DNA of 12,409 nucleotides from Sphingopyxis sp. UBA6723 (lineage in GTDB: Bacteria; Pseudomonadota; Alphaproteobacteria; Sphingomonadales; Sphingomonadaceae), in assembly GCF_002454115.1 (NCBI RefSeq), contig NZ_DKIH01000005.1:136511-148919 (forward strand), read 5' to 3'. A model generated the notes under the pieces. That model was not told where the DNA came from and did no database searches. It worked only from the letters and a program-made list of their open reading frames with translations. The position numbers and the translations under genes were made by a program. Of the stretch, positions 5,599 to 11,862 are shown one piece after another; the first letter of the stretch is position 1, and the number at the start of each line of letters is the position of its first letter.

Positions 5599-6402
5599 CT
5601 AGGCAGCATTGTCCCGGTGCAGATAGAGCGGCGAAAAGTCGCACAGCCTTGCAAGGGCGTTTATGTCGCTCGCCCACAAACGGCGACCACTGCGCGTGAC
5701 GGCGCCTTCCTGCTCCAGCGTCTTGAGCGTGCGGTTGACGTGCACGGGCGTCAGACCGAGAATATCGGCCAGCTGTTCCTGGGTCAGCGGGACGTCAAGC
5801 TGGGCGTCCGCCTGAGGCTCTGAAAACTGGACGCGGTAGGCAAGCTCGCAGAGAAAATGCGCCAGACGCGGGAGCGCATGACGGCGGCCGATATTGAGCT
5901 GCCATTCGCGCCCGATCGACGCTTCCACCAGAATATCGACCAATATGGCGCGGGCGATCGAACGGCGCGTATCGGCAAGCTGTTCGAGCTCAGCGAGCGG
6001 GACCAGCGCGACATCGGCCTGGGTCAACGTCTGCAAATTATGGTCGACGGTGCGCAGATACAGCGACTGGAAATCGAGCGGATCGCCAGGGATGCGTAAC
6101 CCGACGATCTGCCGACCACCATCGGCAGCCAGCTTGTAGCGATAAGCGAAGCCCGACAAGAGGATCGGGCACACTTGCGGGCGATCGCCTTCGCGCAAAA
6201 TCGTCGTATTGGGAGCAAGCTGGCGATATTGGTAGGGAAGCGCGAGCAGCGCTTCCTGATCCGAGAGCGGCAGGGGACTGTGCGCCGTCAATTTGCGCAC
6301 GAACATGTCGAGCTGCGCCTTGTGCGATTGCTCGGGCCGGGGCGGCATCTCGGGCCGAGGCGGCATCGAGGATGATTGCTCTGAGGATGATTGCTCTGGC
6401 AT
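5599..6402 (-). CDS. Crp/Fnr family transcriptional regulator (267 aa)
   Basis: A cyclic-nucleotide-binding-like sensor domain (about residues 35-140, with ILREGD near 69-73 and RIPGDPLDFQSLYL near 103-116) is followed by the long dimer helix and a C-terminal Crp-type winged helix-turn-helix (LTQEQLADILGLTPVHVNRT at 206-225, then LKTLEQEGAV). There is no N-terminal cysteine cluster, so it is not an oxygen-sensing FNR. The exact effector pocket is not conserved enough to claim cAMP binding. The ATG at 6402 is chosen (AGGAAA upstream); the frame stays open to 6498. Residues 1-24 consist of two back-to-back tandem duplications (EQSSS twice, MPPRPE twice) and could be an added disordered tail, with Met33 as a possible later start. 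It is upstream of the DUF6894 gene in the same unit. Confidence 0.87.
   Translation of the reverse strand: MPEQSSSEQSSSMPPRPEMPPRPEQSHKAQLDMFVRKLTAHSPLPLSDQEALLALPYQYRQLAPNTTILREGDRPQVCPILLSGFAYRYKLAADGGRQIVGLRIPGDPLDFQSLYLRTVDHNLQTLTQADVALVPLAELEQLADTRRSIARAILVDILVEASIGREWQLNIGRRHALPRLAHFLCELAYRVQFSEPQADAQLDVPLTQEQLADILGLTPVHVNRTLKTLEQEGAVTRSGRRLWASDINALARLCDFSPLYLHRDNAA
6331..6397. repeat. Two adjacent in-frame tandem duplications at the 5' end of the Crp/Fnr gene
   Basis: Bases 6368-6382 are repeated exactly at 6383-6397 (15-base unit). Directly beside them, 6331-6348 is repeated at 6349-6366 with one mismatch (18-base unit). Both units are multiples of three and encode EQSSS-EQSSS and MPPRPE-MPPRPE in the N-terminal tail, so copy-number change would keep the frame. 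Confidence 0.9.
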
Positions 6403-6522
6403 CAAGATATTTCCTATCGCGCTGCCTCTCCCCGCATAAGGCCACCACATTTTTATCGCAAAATCGCCGCCGACGGAGCACGGCTCGCGCCGGGCCATGC
6501 GGGGGGCGGCGCCGAAGCGTGC

Positions 6523-6819
6523 CTAACCGTTTGCGCCGCGGCGGCGGGTTTCCCAGCCCTTCTTTGCGGCGGCCGAGCGCTGCTCGGCGCTTTGACTCGA
6601 TCCGCCCTTGCGGCCGCCCTTGGTCGCCGCAGCATGATCGCCGGTCTTGCCGCGACCCGAACCGGACTTGTTGCCGCCGCCCGATTCCTTGTTCACGGTC
6701 GCCCACGCGCGACGTTCGGCCTCCGATTTGCCCACGCCGCGTTTCTCATAGCCGTCTTCGATATGCTCAGCCTGACGCTTCTGTTTCCCGGTGTAGCGCG
6801 ATTTGTCGCCGCGGGGCAT
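6523..6819 (-). CDS. KGG-type small basic protein, often annotated plasmid stabilisation protein (98 aa)
   Basis: The product begins PRGDKSRYTGKQKRQAEHIE, continues with GYEKRGVGKSEAERRAWATV and NKESGGGNKSGSGRGK, and ends in a Lys/Gly/Ala-rich tail with KGGRKGG and AAKKGWETRR. This matches a well-spread alphaproteobacterial small protein usually annotated as plasmid stabilisation protein, with a tail like the KGG stress repeat (PF10685-like). It is strongly basic and probably disordered at its C-terminus, which would suit nucleic acid binding; that is an inference. The ATG at 6819 has a good AGGAG eight bases upstream; a second ATG at 6824 is out of frame. No partner toxin is encoded next to it, so the plasmid-stability name should not be read as a toxin-antitoxin claim. 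The 99-aa gene lies 88 bases upstream on the same strand. Confidence 0.82.
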   Translation of the reverse strand: MPRGDKSRYTGKQKRQAEHIEDGYEKRGVGKSEAERRAWATVNKESGGGNKSGSGRGKTGDHAAATKGGRKGGSSQSAEQRSAAAKKGWETRRRGANG

Positions 6820-6907
6820 GTCATGTCTCCTCGCTGCCATCTTACCGGAACAACCGGCAATAGTGGCCGAGGTTGCGCCGGACGCGGCAAGGATCGCCGC
6901 AAACTTG

Positions 6908-7207
6908 TTAACCTGGGTCAGCAAAGGGGCTCGCAAGTCGGGAGTGCGCTGTCGGCGCGGCACCCTCCGCGCGGCTGGAGCAAGCCTCATCCCGCAGGCG
7001 CAGTTGAACGGCGCCGATCGAACCCCAGGGCAAACACTCGACGACAAGACCATCGACCAGCTGCGTCTCGAAGGTTGCGCCCTGCGGGTCGACCGCGAGA
7101 AGACGCCCCTCGCGCCAGACGGGATCAGCTTCTGCCTTGGTCAGATAGCGAACGCGTTGCGGTTGCGTGCCGGCACTCATGAGCAAGCGGCCGAGAAATT
7201 GCAGCAT
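6908..7207 (-). CDS. Hypothetical protein (99 aa)
   Basis: Not recognised. The ATG at 7207 is supported by AGGAG eight bases upstream; the frame continues far upstream across the promoter region without similarity, so the short form is preferred. The first ten residues are hydrophobic (MLQFLGRLLM) but too short for a clear signal or membrane helix. A compact middle part follows (VRYLTKAEADPVWREGRLLA, then ATFETQLVDGLVVECLPWGSIGAVQLRLRD), which looks like a small beta-rich domain with conserved-looking Trp residues. After residue 75 the sequence is Ala/Ser-rich and probably disordered. It may share a transcript with the KGG gene 88 bases downstream. It is divergent from the second Crp/Fnr gene across a 420-base gap. 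Confidence 0.6.
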   Translation of the reverse strand: MLQFLGRLLMSAGTQPQRVRYLTKAEADPVWREGRLLAVDPQGATFETQLVDGLVVECLPWGSIGAVQLRLRDEACSSRAEGAAPTAHSRLASPFADPG

Positions 7208-7289
7208 GGACCCGTCTCCTGTCGGCGCGCGAGACGCACAGCGCCGATGAAATCGGTCGTGCACCGCATGCCCTATGTCGTTCGCGGCG

Positions 7290-7314
7290 GGACGGCGAGA
7301 GCGCCGCCCTTTTT
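7290..7314 (+). terminator. Possible intrinsic terminator without an obvious upstream gene
   Basis: CGGCG (7293-7297) pairs with CGCCG (7302-7306) around an AGAG loop. After one A/C mismatch the stem gains GG (7290-7291) with CC (7308-7309), and TTTTT follows at 7310-7314. This is terminator-like only when read on the plus strand. No plus-strand gene was found in the 900 bases before it. Confidence 0.45.
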
Positions 7315-7382
7315 GTCGTGACAACCGCCTCCCTGGGTGGGTTCGAAATGCAAAGCGCGACCGCCGCGATCGTTGCAGCGGA

Positions 7383-7396
7383 TTGACGCAGGTTAA
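7383..7396. promoter_or_regulatory. FNR/FixK-like binding site candidate
   Basis: TTGAC-GCAG-GTTAA matches nine of ten positions of the Crp/Fnr-superfamily palindrome TTGAC-N4-GTCAA recognised by FNR and FixK-type regulators. It lies 231 bases before the start of the second Crp/Fnr gene and 175 bases before the divergent 99-aa gene, far from both. It could serve either one, or autoregulation. Confidence 0.4.
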
Positions 7397-7627
7397 GTCT
7401 TGCTCGCTGACGTTTCGAGCGGCCGCCCCTCGTGAAAAAGGAGGAAAGCGGACGGCTTCGCCACAGGGTAAGACGTGGCGACATCGAAGTGAAGAACATC
7501 GAAAATGTGACTGGGCGGGACGAATGGACCCGCACCGGCGGCGGATCGCGGCTTTGCCAACATGGGTTAAGGAGAGCCCGCGTCGCCTGTGCAACATGGA
7601 AACCGAGCGGGGGCTCAGGAGAACCCC

Positions 7628-8371
7628 ATGGCGAGCGCGTCCGCCGATCAGATTTTGCAGTCCCTGCGGAGCGACGCTCCACATCGTCATTTTCGCGGTC
7701 GCGAGTTCCTGGTCCGCAAGCGGGAAACGCCGCACGCGATCTGGTTGATTGAGGACGGGTGGGCCGCGCGCTTCAAACTGCTTCGTGACGGGCGGCGCCA
7801 TATTTCGCGCTTTTACGCGCCCGGCGATCTTTGCGACCTTGCCTGGCTTGTCACCGAGTCCGCCGATCAGTCGATAATAGCCCTGACGCCCGTTCGCGCC
7901 GCTCGGCTCGATCGCCACCGGCTCGACAGTCGAATGCGGATTGATCCTGCTGTATCGCTGACAGTGGCTCGCGATGCACTTGCCGAGATGCGGGCGCAGG
8001 CTGAATGGCTCGTCACGCTCGGATGCAAATCGGCAAGTGAGAAGATCGCATATTTTCTGTGCGAGCTTTATCTCCGTCTGGAACGGCGGGGCCAGGCGCG
8101 CGATCACAATTGCGATTTCCCGCTGTCTCAACAGGATGTGGCGGACTTTACGGGGATGACGGCCGTGCATGCTTGTCGAACCCTGCGGGATCTTCGCGAG
8201 GCGGGGCTGATCGAGCTGCGCCGGCGTCGGCTGCGGATCATCGACTTTGTCCGCCTCGCACGGATGGCATCCTTCGATCGCGATTGTCTTCCGTCGGATG
8301 CAGAATGCTTGCCGGACGTCGGTGCCATGGCCGGCCCGCGCGACTTTCCTGCAACGGCCATGGTCGTCTAG
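7628..8371 (+). CDS. Crp/Fnr family transcriptional regulator (247 aa)
   Basis: The sensor-like domain spans about residues 15-125 (REFLVRKRETPHAIWLIEDG, then GRRHISRFYAPGDLCDLAWL). A dimer helix (EKIAYFLCELYLRL at 138-151) and a Crp-type helix-turn-helix (LSQQDVADFTGMTAVHACRT at 166-185, then LRDLREAGLI) follow. Cysteines occur (69, 133, 145, 162, 183) but not as the N-terminal cluster of oxygen-sensing FNR. The ATG at 7628 is chosen because AGGAG stands six bases upstream; a longer in-frame start at 7589 lacks one. The C-terminal 40 residues after the wing (Asp/Pro/Met/Ala-rich) exceed the usual end of the family. It is a second, clearly diverged relative of the regulator at 5599-6402. Its targets are unknown. 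A strong terminator follows the gene. Confidence 0.87.
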   Translation: MASASADQILQSLRSDAPHRHFRGREFLVRKRETPHAIWLIEDGWAARFKLLRDGRRHISRFYAPGDLCDLAWLVTESADQSIIALTPVRAARLDRHRLDSRMRIDPAVSLTVARDALAEMRAQAEWLVTLGCKSASEKIAYFLCELYLRLERRGQARDHNCDFPLSQQDVADFTGMTAVHACRTLRDLREAGLIELRRRRLRIIDFVRLARMASFDRDCLPSDAECLPDVGAMAGPRDFPATAMVV

Positions 8372-8429
8372 GCGGGTCGAGCCGTCGTTGGTTCGGTCGG
8401 ATTGCCCGGGAGAATCTCGTTGGTAAGCA

Positions 8430-8459
8430 AAAAGGCCGCACCCCCCGACACGGCCTTTT
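8430..8459 (+). terminator. Intrinsic terminator after the second Crp/Fnr gene
   Basis: AAAAGGCCG (8430-8438) pairs perfectly with CGGCCTTTT (8451-8459) around a 12-base C-rich loop. The stem carries the A-run on one side and the T-run on the other, so it can act on both strands. It lies about 60 bases after the stop codon at 8371. Confidence 0.85.
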
Positions 8460-8796
8460 CGGCATTTCCATGCTGCCCCGGCTTCTCCGGGTCGCTGGAG
8501 TCGCCAAAGTTATTGTAATCCTATCCGAAATGGCGACATCGTCAATCGCGTTACGGGACGGCGGCTGTTTCGCGATATGGAAATTGGGAAAGAGCAACCA
8601 AAGTGGAGAGCTGCTCCATCCCCATCTGTAATAGGCAAATAGAGGAGCGCAGCCGGGACGACGGTCCCGATATTTTGATGCTCTCCTTGGCTTCGCAGCA
8701 CCACCCCGCGGCTCGGCAATATCCGCTGTCTGCGGCAATTCAGGGTCGTCGAACAGCATTCCCGAGTTCTCGCGCGATCTGCTGGCGCTTTGAAAA

Positions 8797-8825
8797 CCGG
8801 TGCGATAATTTTTCGGTCGCACCGG
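8797..8825. repeat. Perfect 9-base inverted repeat upstream of the PRC-barrel gene
   Basis: CCGGTGCGA (8797-8805) and TCGCACCGG (8817-8825) are exact reverse complements around an 11-base AT-rich spacer. The element ends 54 bases before the ATG at 8880. As DNA it could be an operator for a dimeric regulator; as RNA it would be a leader or terminator-like hairpin. Confidence 0.65.
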
Positions 8826-8879
8826 ATATATCGCCGACGCGAAGCGTATCTTTCACATCAAAGCGTGAAAGGACTTACC

Positions 8880-9245
8880 ATGACTGACATCGCCACTGAA
8901 GAAACCAATCGCCTCATCGGTTCGAACAAGGTCGAAGGCACGACCGTGTACAACCGGGGGGGTGAAAAGCTGGGCTCGATCTATAATTTCATGGTCGATA
9001 AGCGCTCCGGCAAGGCCGAATATGCCGTGCTCCAGTTCGGCGGCCTGTTCGGCCTCGGCAGCGACTATTATCCGCTGCCGTGGGACATGCTGACTTACGA
9101 AACCGAGCATGGCGGATATGTCGTCGACCTCGACAAGACGCTGCTCGAGCAGGCGCCGCGCTACGCCGCCGACGCCGAACCCGCGTTCGATCGCACATAT
9201 GGGCAATCGGTCTATGGCCATTATGGCATGAACTATCCGTTCTGA
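8880..9245 (+). CDS. PRC-barrel domain protein (121 aa)
   Basis: Residues about 10-92 form a PRC-barrel: LIGSNKVEGTTVYNRGGEKL with the strand-turn G-x-x-V-x-x-x-x-G-E-x-L-G, then SIYNFMVDKRSGKAEYAVLQ, FGGLFGLGSDYYPLPW and the DMLTYETEHGGYVVDLDK strand. PRC-barrels are small beta-barrels named after photosynthetic reaction centre H subunit and RimM. Stand-alone ones like this are widespread in alphaproteobacteria, frequently stress-induced, and of unproved function. The C-terminal tail is Tyr/Gly-rich (TYGQSVYGHYGMNYPF). There is no signal peptide or membrane helix. The ATG at 8880 follows AAAGGA, a reasonable ribosome binding site. A single gene between two terminators, it should be its own transcription unit. 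Confidence 0.87.
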   Translation: MTDIATEETNRLIGSNKVEGTTVYNRGGEKLGSIYNFMVDKRSGKAEYAVLQFGGLFGLGSDYYPLPWDMLTYETEHGGYVVDLDKTLLEQAPRYAADAEPAFDRTYGQSVYGHYGMNYPF

Positions 9246-9620
9246 CCTTTGCGGACGCGAATGCAGACGCGAACAGGCTTTCATCACAGGACGTGAAGCC
9301 GGAAAATTGCGCGCAGGTGGGCAAAGCTTCGCTCACCTGCGCGTTCGTTTGGCCCGCCTATTTATTGGGCGTCTTTCCTGTCAAATGATCGCGGTTGGCA
9401 GATTTGTGCTCGCCAAGCAGCGCGGCTTAGCGAGTTTGTCCTTACGTTTGTCGATCGGCAGCCGTCGGCAGCTTCGCGCATTCCGGCACGTCGCTTCGCG
9501 CATTCCGATCAAGACTGGCCGGGACGGCTTTACTTATCAGGATTTGGCGGGGACTCATCGTGTCGCGCGGCATATGTCAGGCCCGGCGAAACCGGTATCG
9601 CTCTGGCGCCGCAGTTCTGC
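9246..9620. other. Intergenic region between convergent PRC-barrel and alkB genes
   Basis: This 375-base gap holds a terminator-like hairpin at 9309-9344 and a 15-base direct repeat (9471-9485 and 9493-9507, GCTTCGCGCATTCCG). No credible gene is seen on either strand. Confidence 0.45.
9309..9349 (+). terminator. Hairpin terminator after the PRC-barrel gene
   Basis: Bases 9310-9322 pair with 9331-9343 (13 pairs, one of them G-T) around an 8-base loop, followed by TTCGTTT. The stem is strong and the U-tract interrupted. It lies 65 bases after the stop at 9245 and could also stop transcripts from the convergent alkB gene. Confidence 0.7.
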
Positions 9621-10220
9621 TCAGCGACCGCGCAGACTTCGGAAGGTGATCGACCAGCGCGGCGTCGTCATAGGGGCGATGCTATGTTCCCACTCGTCGC
9701 GGGCTTCGCCATGCATATGATAGATGGAGCGCCGGGCAAGATCGGCGGTTGCCCGATCGAACCCCTTTGCCCGCCTTCGGCGAAACCGCATCGTCGCCGG
9801 GGCGCCGAGCGACACCCCGATCACATGATCGAAGACCGAACGGTCCTTGTGCCAGCCAATCCCCGCGCCGATGCCATATTGAATGACGAGCGCCTGTTCG
9901 AGCGCGGCAGGAGCGATTGCCGCAAATCGGGCGGCGCGGCGGCGGATATCTTCCAGCCAGCGCGGCATCGGCTCGCCGCGCGCGAAACATCCGGTCTGAA
10001 AATCATATGTCCAGCCGAACGAGCGCGTCAGTCGCTTGCCTTCCCATTGCTGGAACTGGAACGGCGTGAGCTCCGCCGCTTCGATGCACGAGATCAGCTC
10101 GGCCTCTTCGGCGGGCGTGATGACATCGCCGCACCAGGCGAGACCCGGAAGCAGGGACGAACCGAACAGGTCTGCCTGAAGGGCAGGGCGCGGCGTCGTG
10201 GTTGCGGCCCGGCGCGTCAT
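9621..10220 (-). CDS. alkB: AlkB-type alpha-ketoglutarate-dependent dioxygenase (199 aa)
   Basis: A 2-oxoglutarate/Fe(II) dioxygenase expected to repair alkylated bases in DNA or RNA by oxidative demethylation. Counted from the ATG at 10220, the iron ligands are His124 and Asp126 (IGWHKDRSVF) and His179 (EWEHSIAP). The 2-oxoglutarate arginine pair is Arg188 and Arg194 (PRWSITFR). SIYHMHGEARDEW and the upstream YGIGAGIGWHKD are typical of the family. About 200 aa is the normal length. The frame runs on to 10520 without family similarity or an ATG near that end, so ATG 10220 is preferred even though its ribosome binding site is weak. No ada or alkA neighbour is present, so it is not in a classical adaptive-response operon. 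Whether the substrate is DNA, RNA or protein cannot be told from this sequence. Confidence 0.9.
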   Translation of the reverse strand: MTRRAATTTPRPALQADLFGSSLLPGLAWCGDVITPAEEAELISCIEAAELTPFQFQQWEGKRLTRSFGWTYDFQTGCFARGEPMPRWLEDIRRRAARFAAIAPAALEQALVIQYGIGAGIGWHKDRSVFDHVIGVSLGAPATMRFRRRRAKGFDRATADLARRSIYHMHGEARDEWEHSIAPMTTPRWSITFRSLRGR

Positions 10221-10565
10221 GCGGGGCGCCAGACTTGTGCCTGCTGCGGCCGACCGAAAAATGCCTGTCGTGGCGGCTTCGCCAGCAAGTCCGTGCGCAT
10301 TAACCGGTGCGTGCGGCCCGGCGGCGCTTTCGCGCCGCCGCGGCGGTGTTGGCCATCTGGCAGAGAAGACATGATCGTCACGGTTGGAACATAGGAAGAA
10401 CATGTAAAGATCGCAAGGGCGCGGCAATGGCCGCGCATGACCAACGCGTTGCTTCGGTCTCCCGGTTCGTTGGGGATTACCGACGTCGTTCGCCCTCGGG
10501 TGGCCTTCTTCTTCGGGCAAGATCGCGGCGGCAACGACCGATCGCCCGTTTTTCCGTTGAACGGG
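10221..10565. other. Leader/intergenic region upstream of alkB with two hairpins
   Basis: This 345-base gap contains two perfect hairpins. CGGCGGCGC (10319-10327) pairs with GCGCCGCCG (10332-10340); on the alkB-sense strand its loop is GAAA, a GNRA tetraloop. GCGCGGC (10419-10425) pairs with GCCGCGC (10430-10436) around a 4-base loop. Neither has a T-run. No gene with a credible start is seen. Confidence 0.5.
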
Positions 10566-11198
10566 TCAGTCGGTCGCGGTTCCGGCTTTCGGCACGAGAA
10601 TCAGCGTGCGTCCCTCGACGCGCCAGGTTTCGAGCTGCGACAGGAAGTTCATGCCCAATATGTCGGTGTCGCCGAGGCCGGGCGAAATCACCACTTTGAG
10701 CCTGCGGGCCTCAATCTCGCCGATGCTCAGACGTTCGAGCGTGCCGGTATCGGCGCGCACGGTGCCGTTGGCGGTCTTCATCAAAATGGGAACCAGCGTC
10801 GTATCGGCGTTGACGCCCGCTTTGGCGGCCGTTCGTTCCGACAACGCCGTCACTGTCGCGCCGCTGTCGACGAGCATGCGCGTTTCTGTACCGTTCAGAT
10901 CGACCTTGGCCCAGAAATGCCCGTCGCGTCCCATGGGGATCCGGACCTCGTCGCCGACGACCTCCTGGCGGTCGAACCCGAGGCTCGCGTTGAGCCGCGA
11001 TAGATTGGGATCGAACGGTGCGTGCTGGAGGATCAGGAAAATCCCGAAGGCGAGCAGCGCGAACGACAAAAGGGCGCGAAAAGCGCGACCGACATATGGC
11101 AGCTTGAACAGGATAACGAGAATGAACGCCGCGCCGATCGCATAAATGGCGAGTTGGTTCCCCGGGAGATGGGACACAAGGTCGGTACTGGTCGGCAT
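10566..11198 (-). CDS. Retropepsin-like (clan AA) membrane-anchored aspartic protease (210 aa)
   Basis: Two hydrophobic segments near the N-terminus (about residues 16-33 and 41-58) anchor the protein in the inner membrane. A linker and a single retropepsin-like domain follow (about 85-205), with the catalytic DSGAT motif at Asp111-Thr115, a second hydrophobic glycine motif ILGMNFL at 180-186 and closing strands WRVEGRTLILVP. This is the TIGR02281-type family of alphaproteobacteria. It acts as a homodimer because each chain gives one catalytic Asp; substrates are not established. The protease domain probably faces the periplasm, which is inferred from two membrane spans and not proved. The ATG at 11198 gives the full family length. 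Its ribosome binding site is weak. It is transcribed toward alkB across a 345-base gap. Confidence 0.88.
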   Translation of the reverse strand: MPTSTDLVSHLPGNQLAIYAIGAAFILVILFKLPYVGRAFRALLSFALLAFGIFLILQHAPFDPNLSRLNASLGFDRQEVVGDEVRIPMGRDGHFWAKVDLNGTETRMLVDSGATVTALSERTAAKAGVNADTTLVPILMKTANGTVRADTGTLERLSIGEIEARRLKVVISPGLGDTDILGMNFLSQLETWRVEGRTLILVPKAGTATD

Positions 11199-11862
11199 GG
11201 CAATGAGCCATTCTTATCGCAGCGAAGGTGTCGGAGCGCTGAATGATCTCCTGGGGCCGCACTGAGGAGCGCGGCCTGAATCGAGCGCACACTGGCGGCG
11301 ACCGGCGCCGCCAGAGGTCGCGCGTATAATGCTCAGCCGCGCAGGCGCTCTTGGCGCGCTGATCTTGGCGCGGCGGCGGCGCCCGTCTGCGCCGGGTAAA
11401 CGGCGCTTTGCGCCGTTCCGGCCATCGCGCGGCGTTGGCCGACCCAGCGCATCCGTGCGCACGCCGCCGCGCCTGCGGCGCGCCAAGGGCGCCGTTCTTC
11501 TCGCCCTTCGGGCCTGGCCACCGGCGCACGCAAATTGACAAGCCTGGGCGTCGGATTGCGCCGAGCCGTGTCGGCGATGACAACACAAACGACAAGGCGG
11601 CTGCGCCTTGCTGATGACGCCGCGCGGATTCCCGCGCGGCGGCGCTTTGGTGGGCCGGCACCTCGGACATCGGTGCGGGCGGCGCACGGCCGTGGGCCCG
11701 CCCGGCCGCCCCGCAAGCCGCGCCAGGCGCGGCTCCTCCACTGCGTTGCGGCCCTGCGGGTGCGGACCGGCCTTGTGGGCGGTCCCCTTGTCCGCGGATT
11801 CGCCGCCCGCCCCGCTGTCCGGGGCCGGCCGCGGCGGTTTTTGGTCAGGAGGAGACGCCCCG
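11199..11862. other. Very GC-rich, hairpin-rich region upstream of ardC-like gene
   Basis: These 664 bases contain no gene I can support: every frame gives Arg/Ala/Pro-rich sequence without a family signature. Several short perfect hairpins stand out: CTGGCGGCG/CGCCGCCAG (11292-11300 with 11306-11314), AACGGCGC/GCGCCGTT (11399-11406 with 11410-11417, loop TTT) and CGCCGCGCGG/CCGCGCGGCG (11618-11627 with 11632-11641). There are also smaller GCCC-TTC-GGGC types. The ribosome binding site AGGAGGAG of the next gene closes the region. An origin, a transfer-related site or a leader of a mobile element are possible readings. Confidence 0.5.

Larger units (their letters stand above)
7208..7627. other. 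Divergent intergenic region with orphan terminator and FNR-like box
   Basis: This 420-base gap separates the 99-aa gene (-) from the Crp/Fnr gene (+), so it should contain promoters for both. It holds a terminator-like hairpin at 7290-7314 and an FNR/Crp-like half-palindrome at 7383-7396. Minus- and plus-strand frames cross it, but none has a plausible start or product. No EcfG consensus was found. Confidence 0.45.
8372..8879. other. Intergenic region downstream of crp/fnr-like gene
   Basis: This 508-base gap contains the intrinsic terminator at 8430-8459 and an inverted repeat at 8797-8825 near the PRC-barrel gene. Between about 8470 and 8790 I see no gene with a credible start or known product on either strand and no repeat. 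The AT-richer runs around 8510-8640 stand out slightly from the flanking coding DNA. A small RNA cannot be excluded. Confidence 0.45.

Noticed and set aside
6523..6819. Toxin-antitoxin system suggested by the plasmid stabilisation name
   Set aside because: No toxin-like partner is encoded beside it, and the sequence is a KGG-type basic protein, not a ParE/RelE or antitoxin fold.
7628..8371. Oxygen-sensing FNR
   Set aside because: The cysteines are scattered and the N-terminal iron-sulphur cluster motif is absent, so only Crp/Fnr superfamily membership is claimed.
8510..8719. 69-codon minus-strand open frame facing the terminator at 8430-8459
   Set aside because: It begins with TTG without a ribosome binding site and the product shows no family-like pattern; long shadow frames are common in this GC-rich DNA.
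10217..10534. 105-codon minus-strand frame in the alkB leader
   Set aside because: It starts with TTG, has no ribosome binding site, overlaps the alkB start in another frame and gives no recognisable protein.
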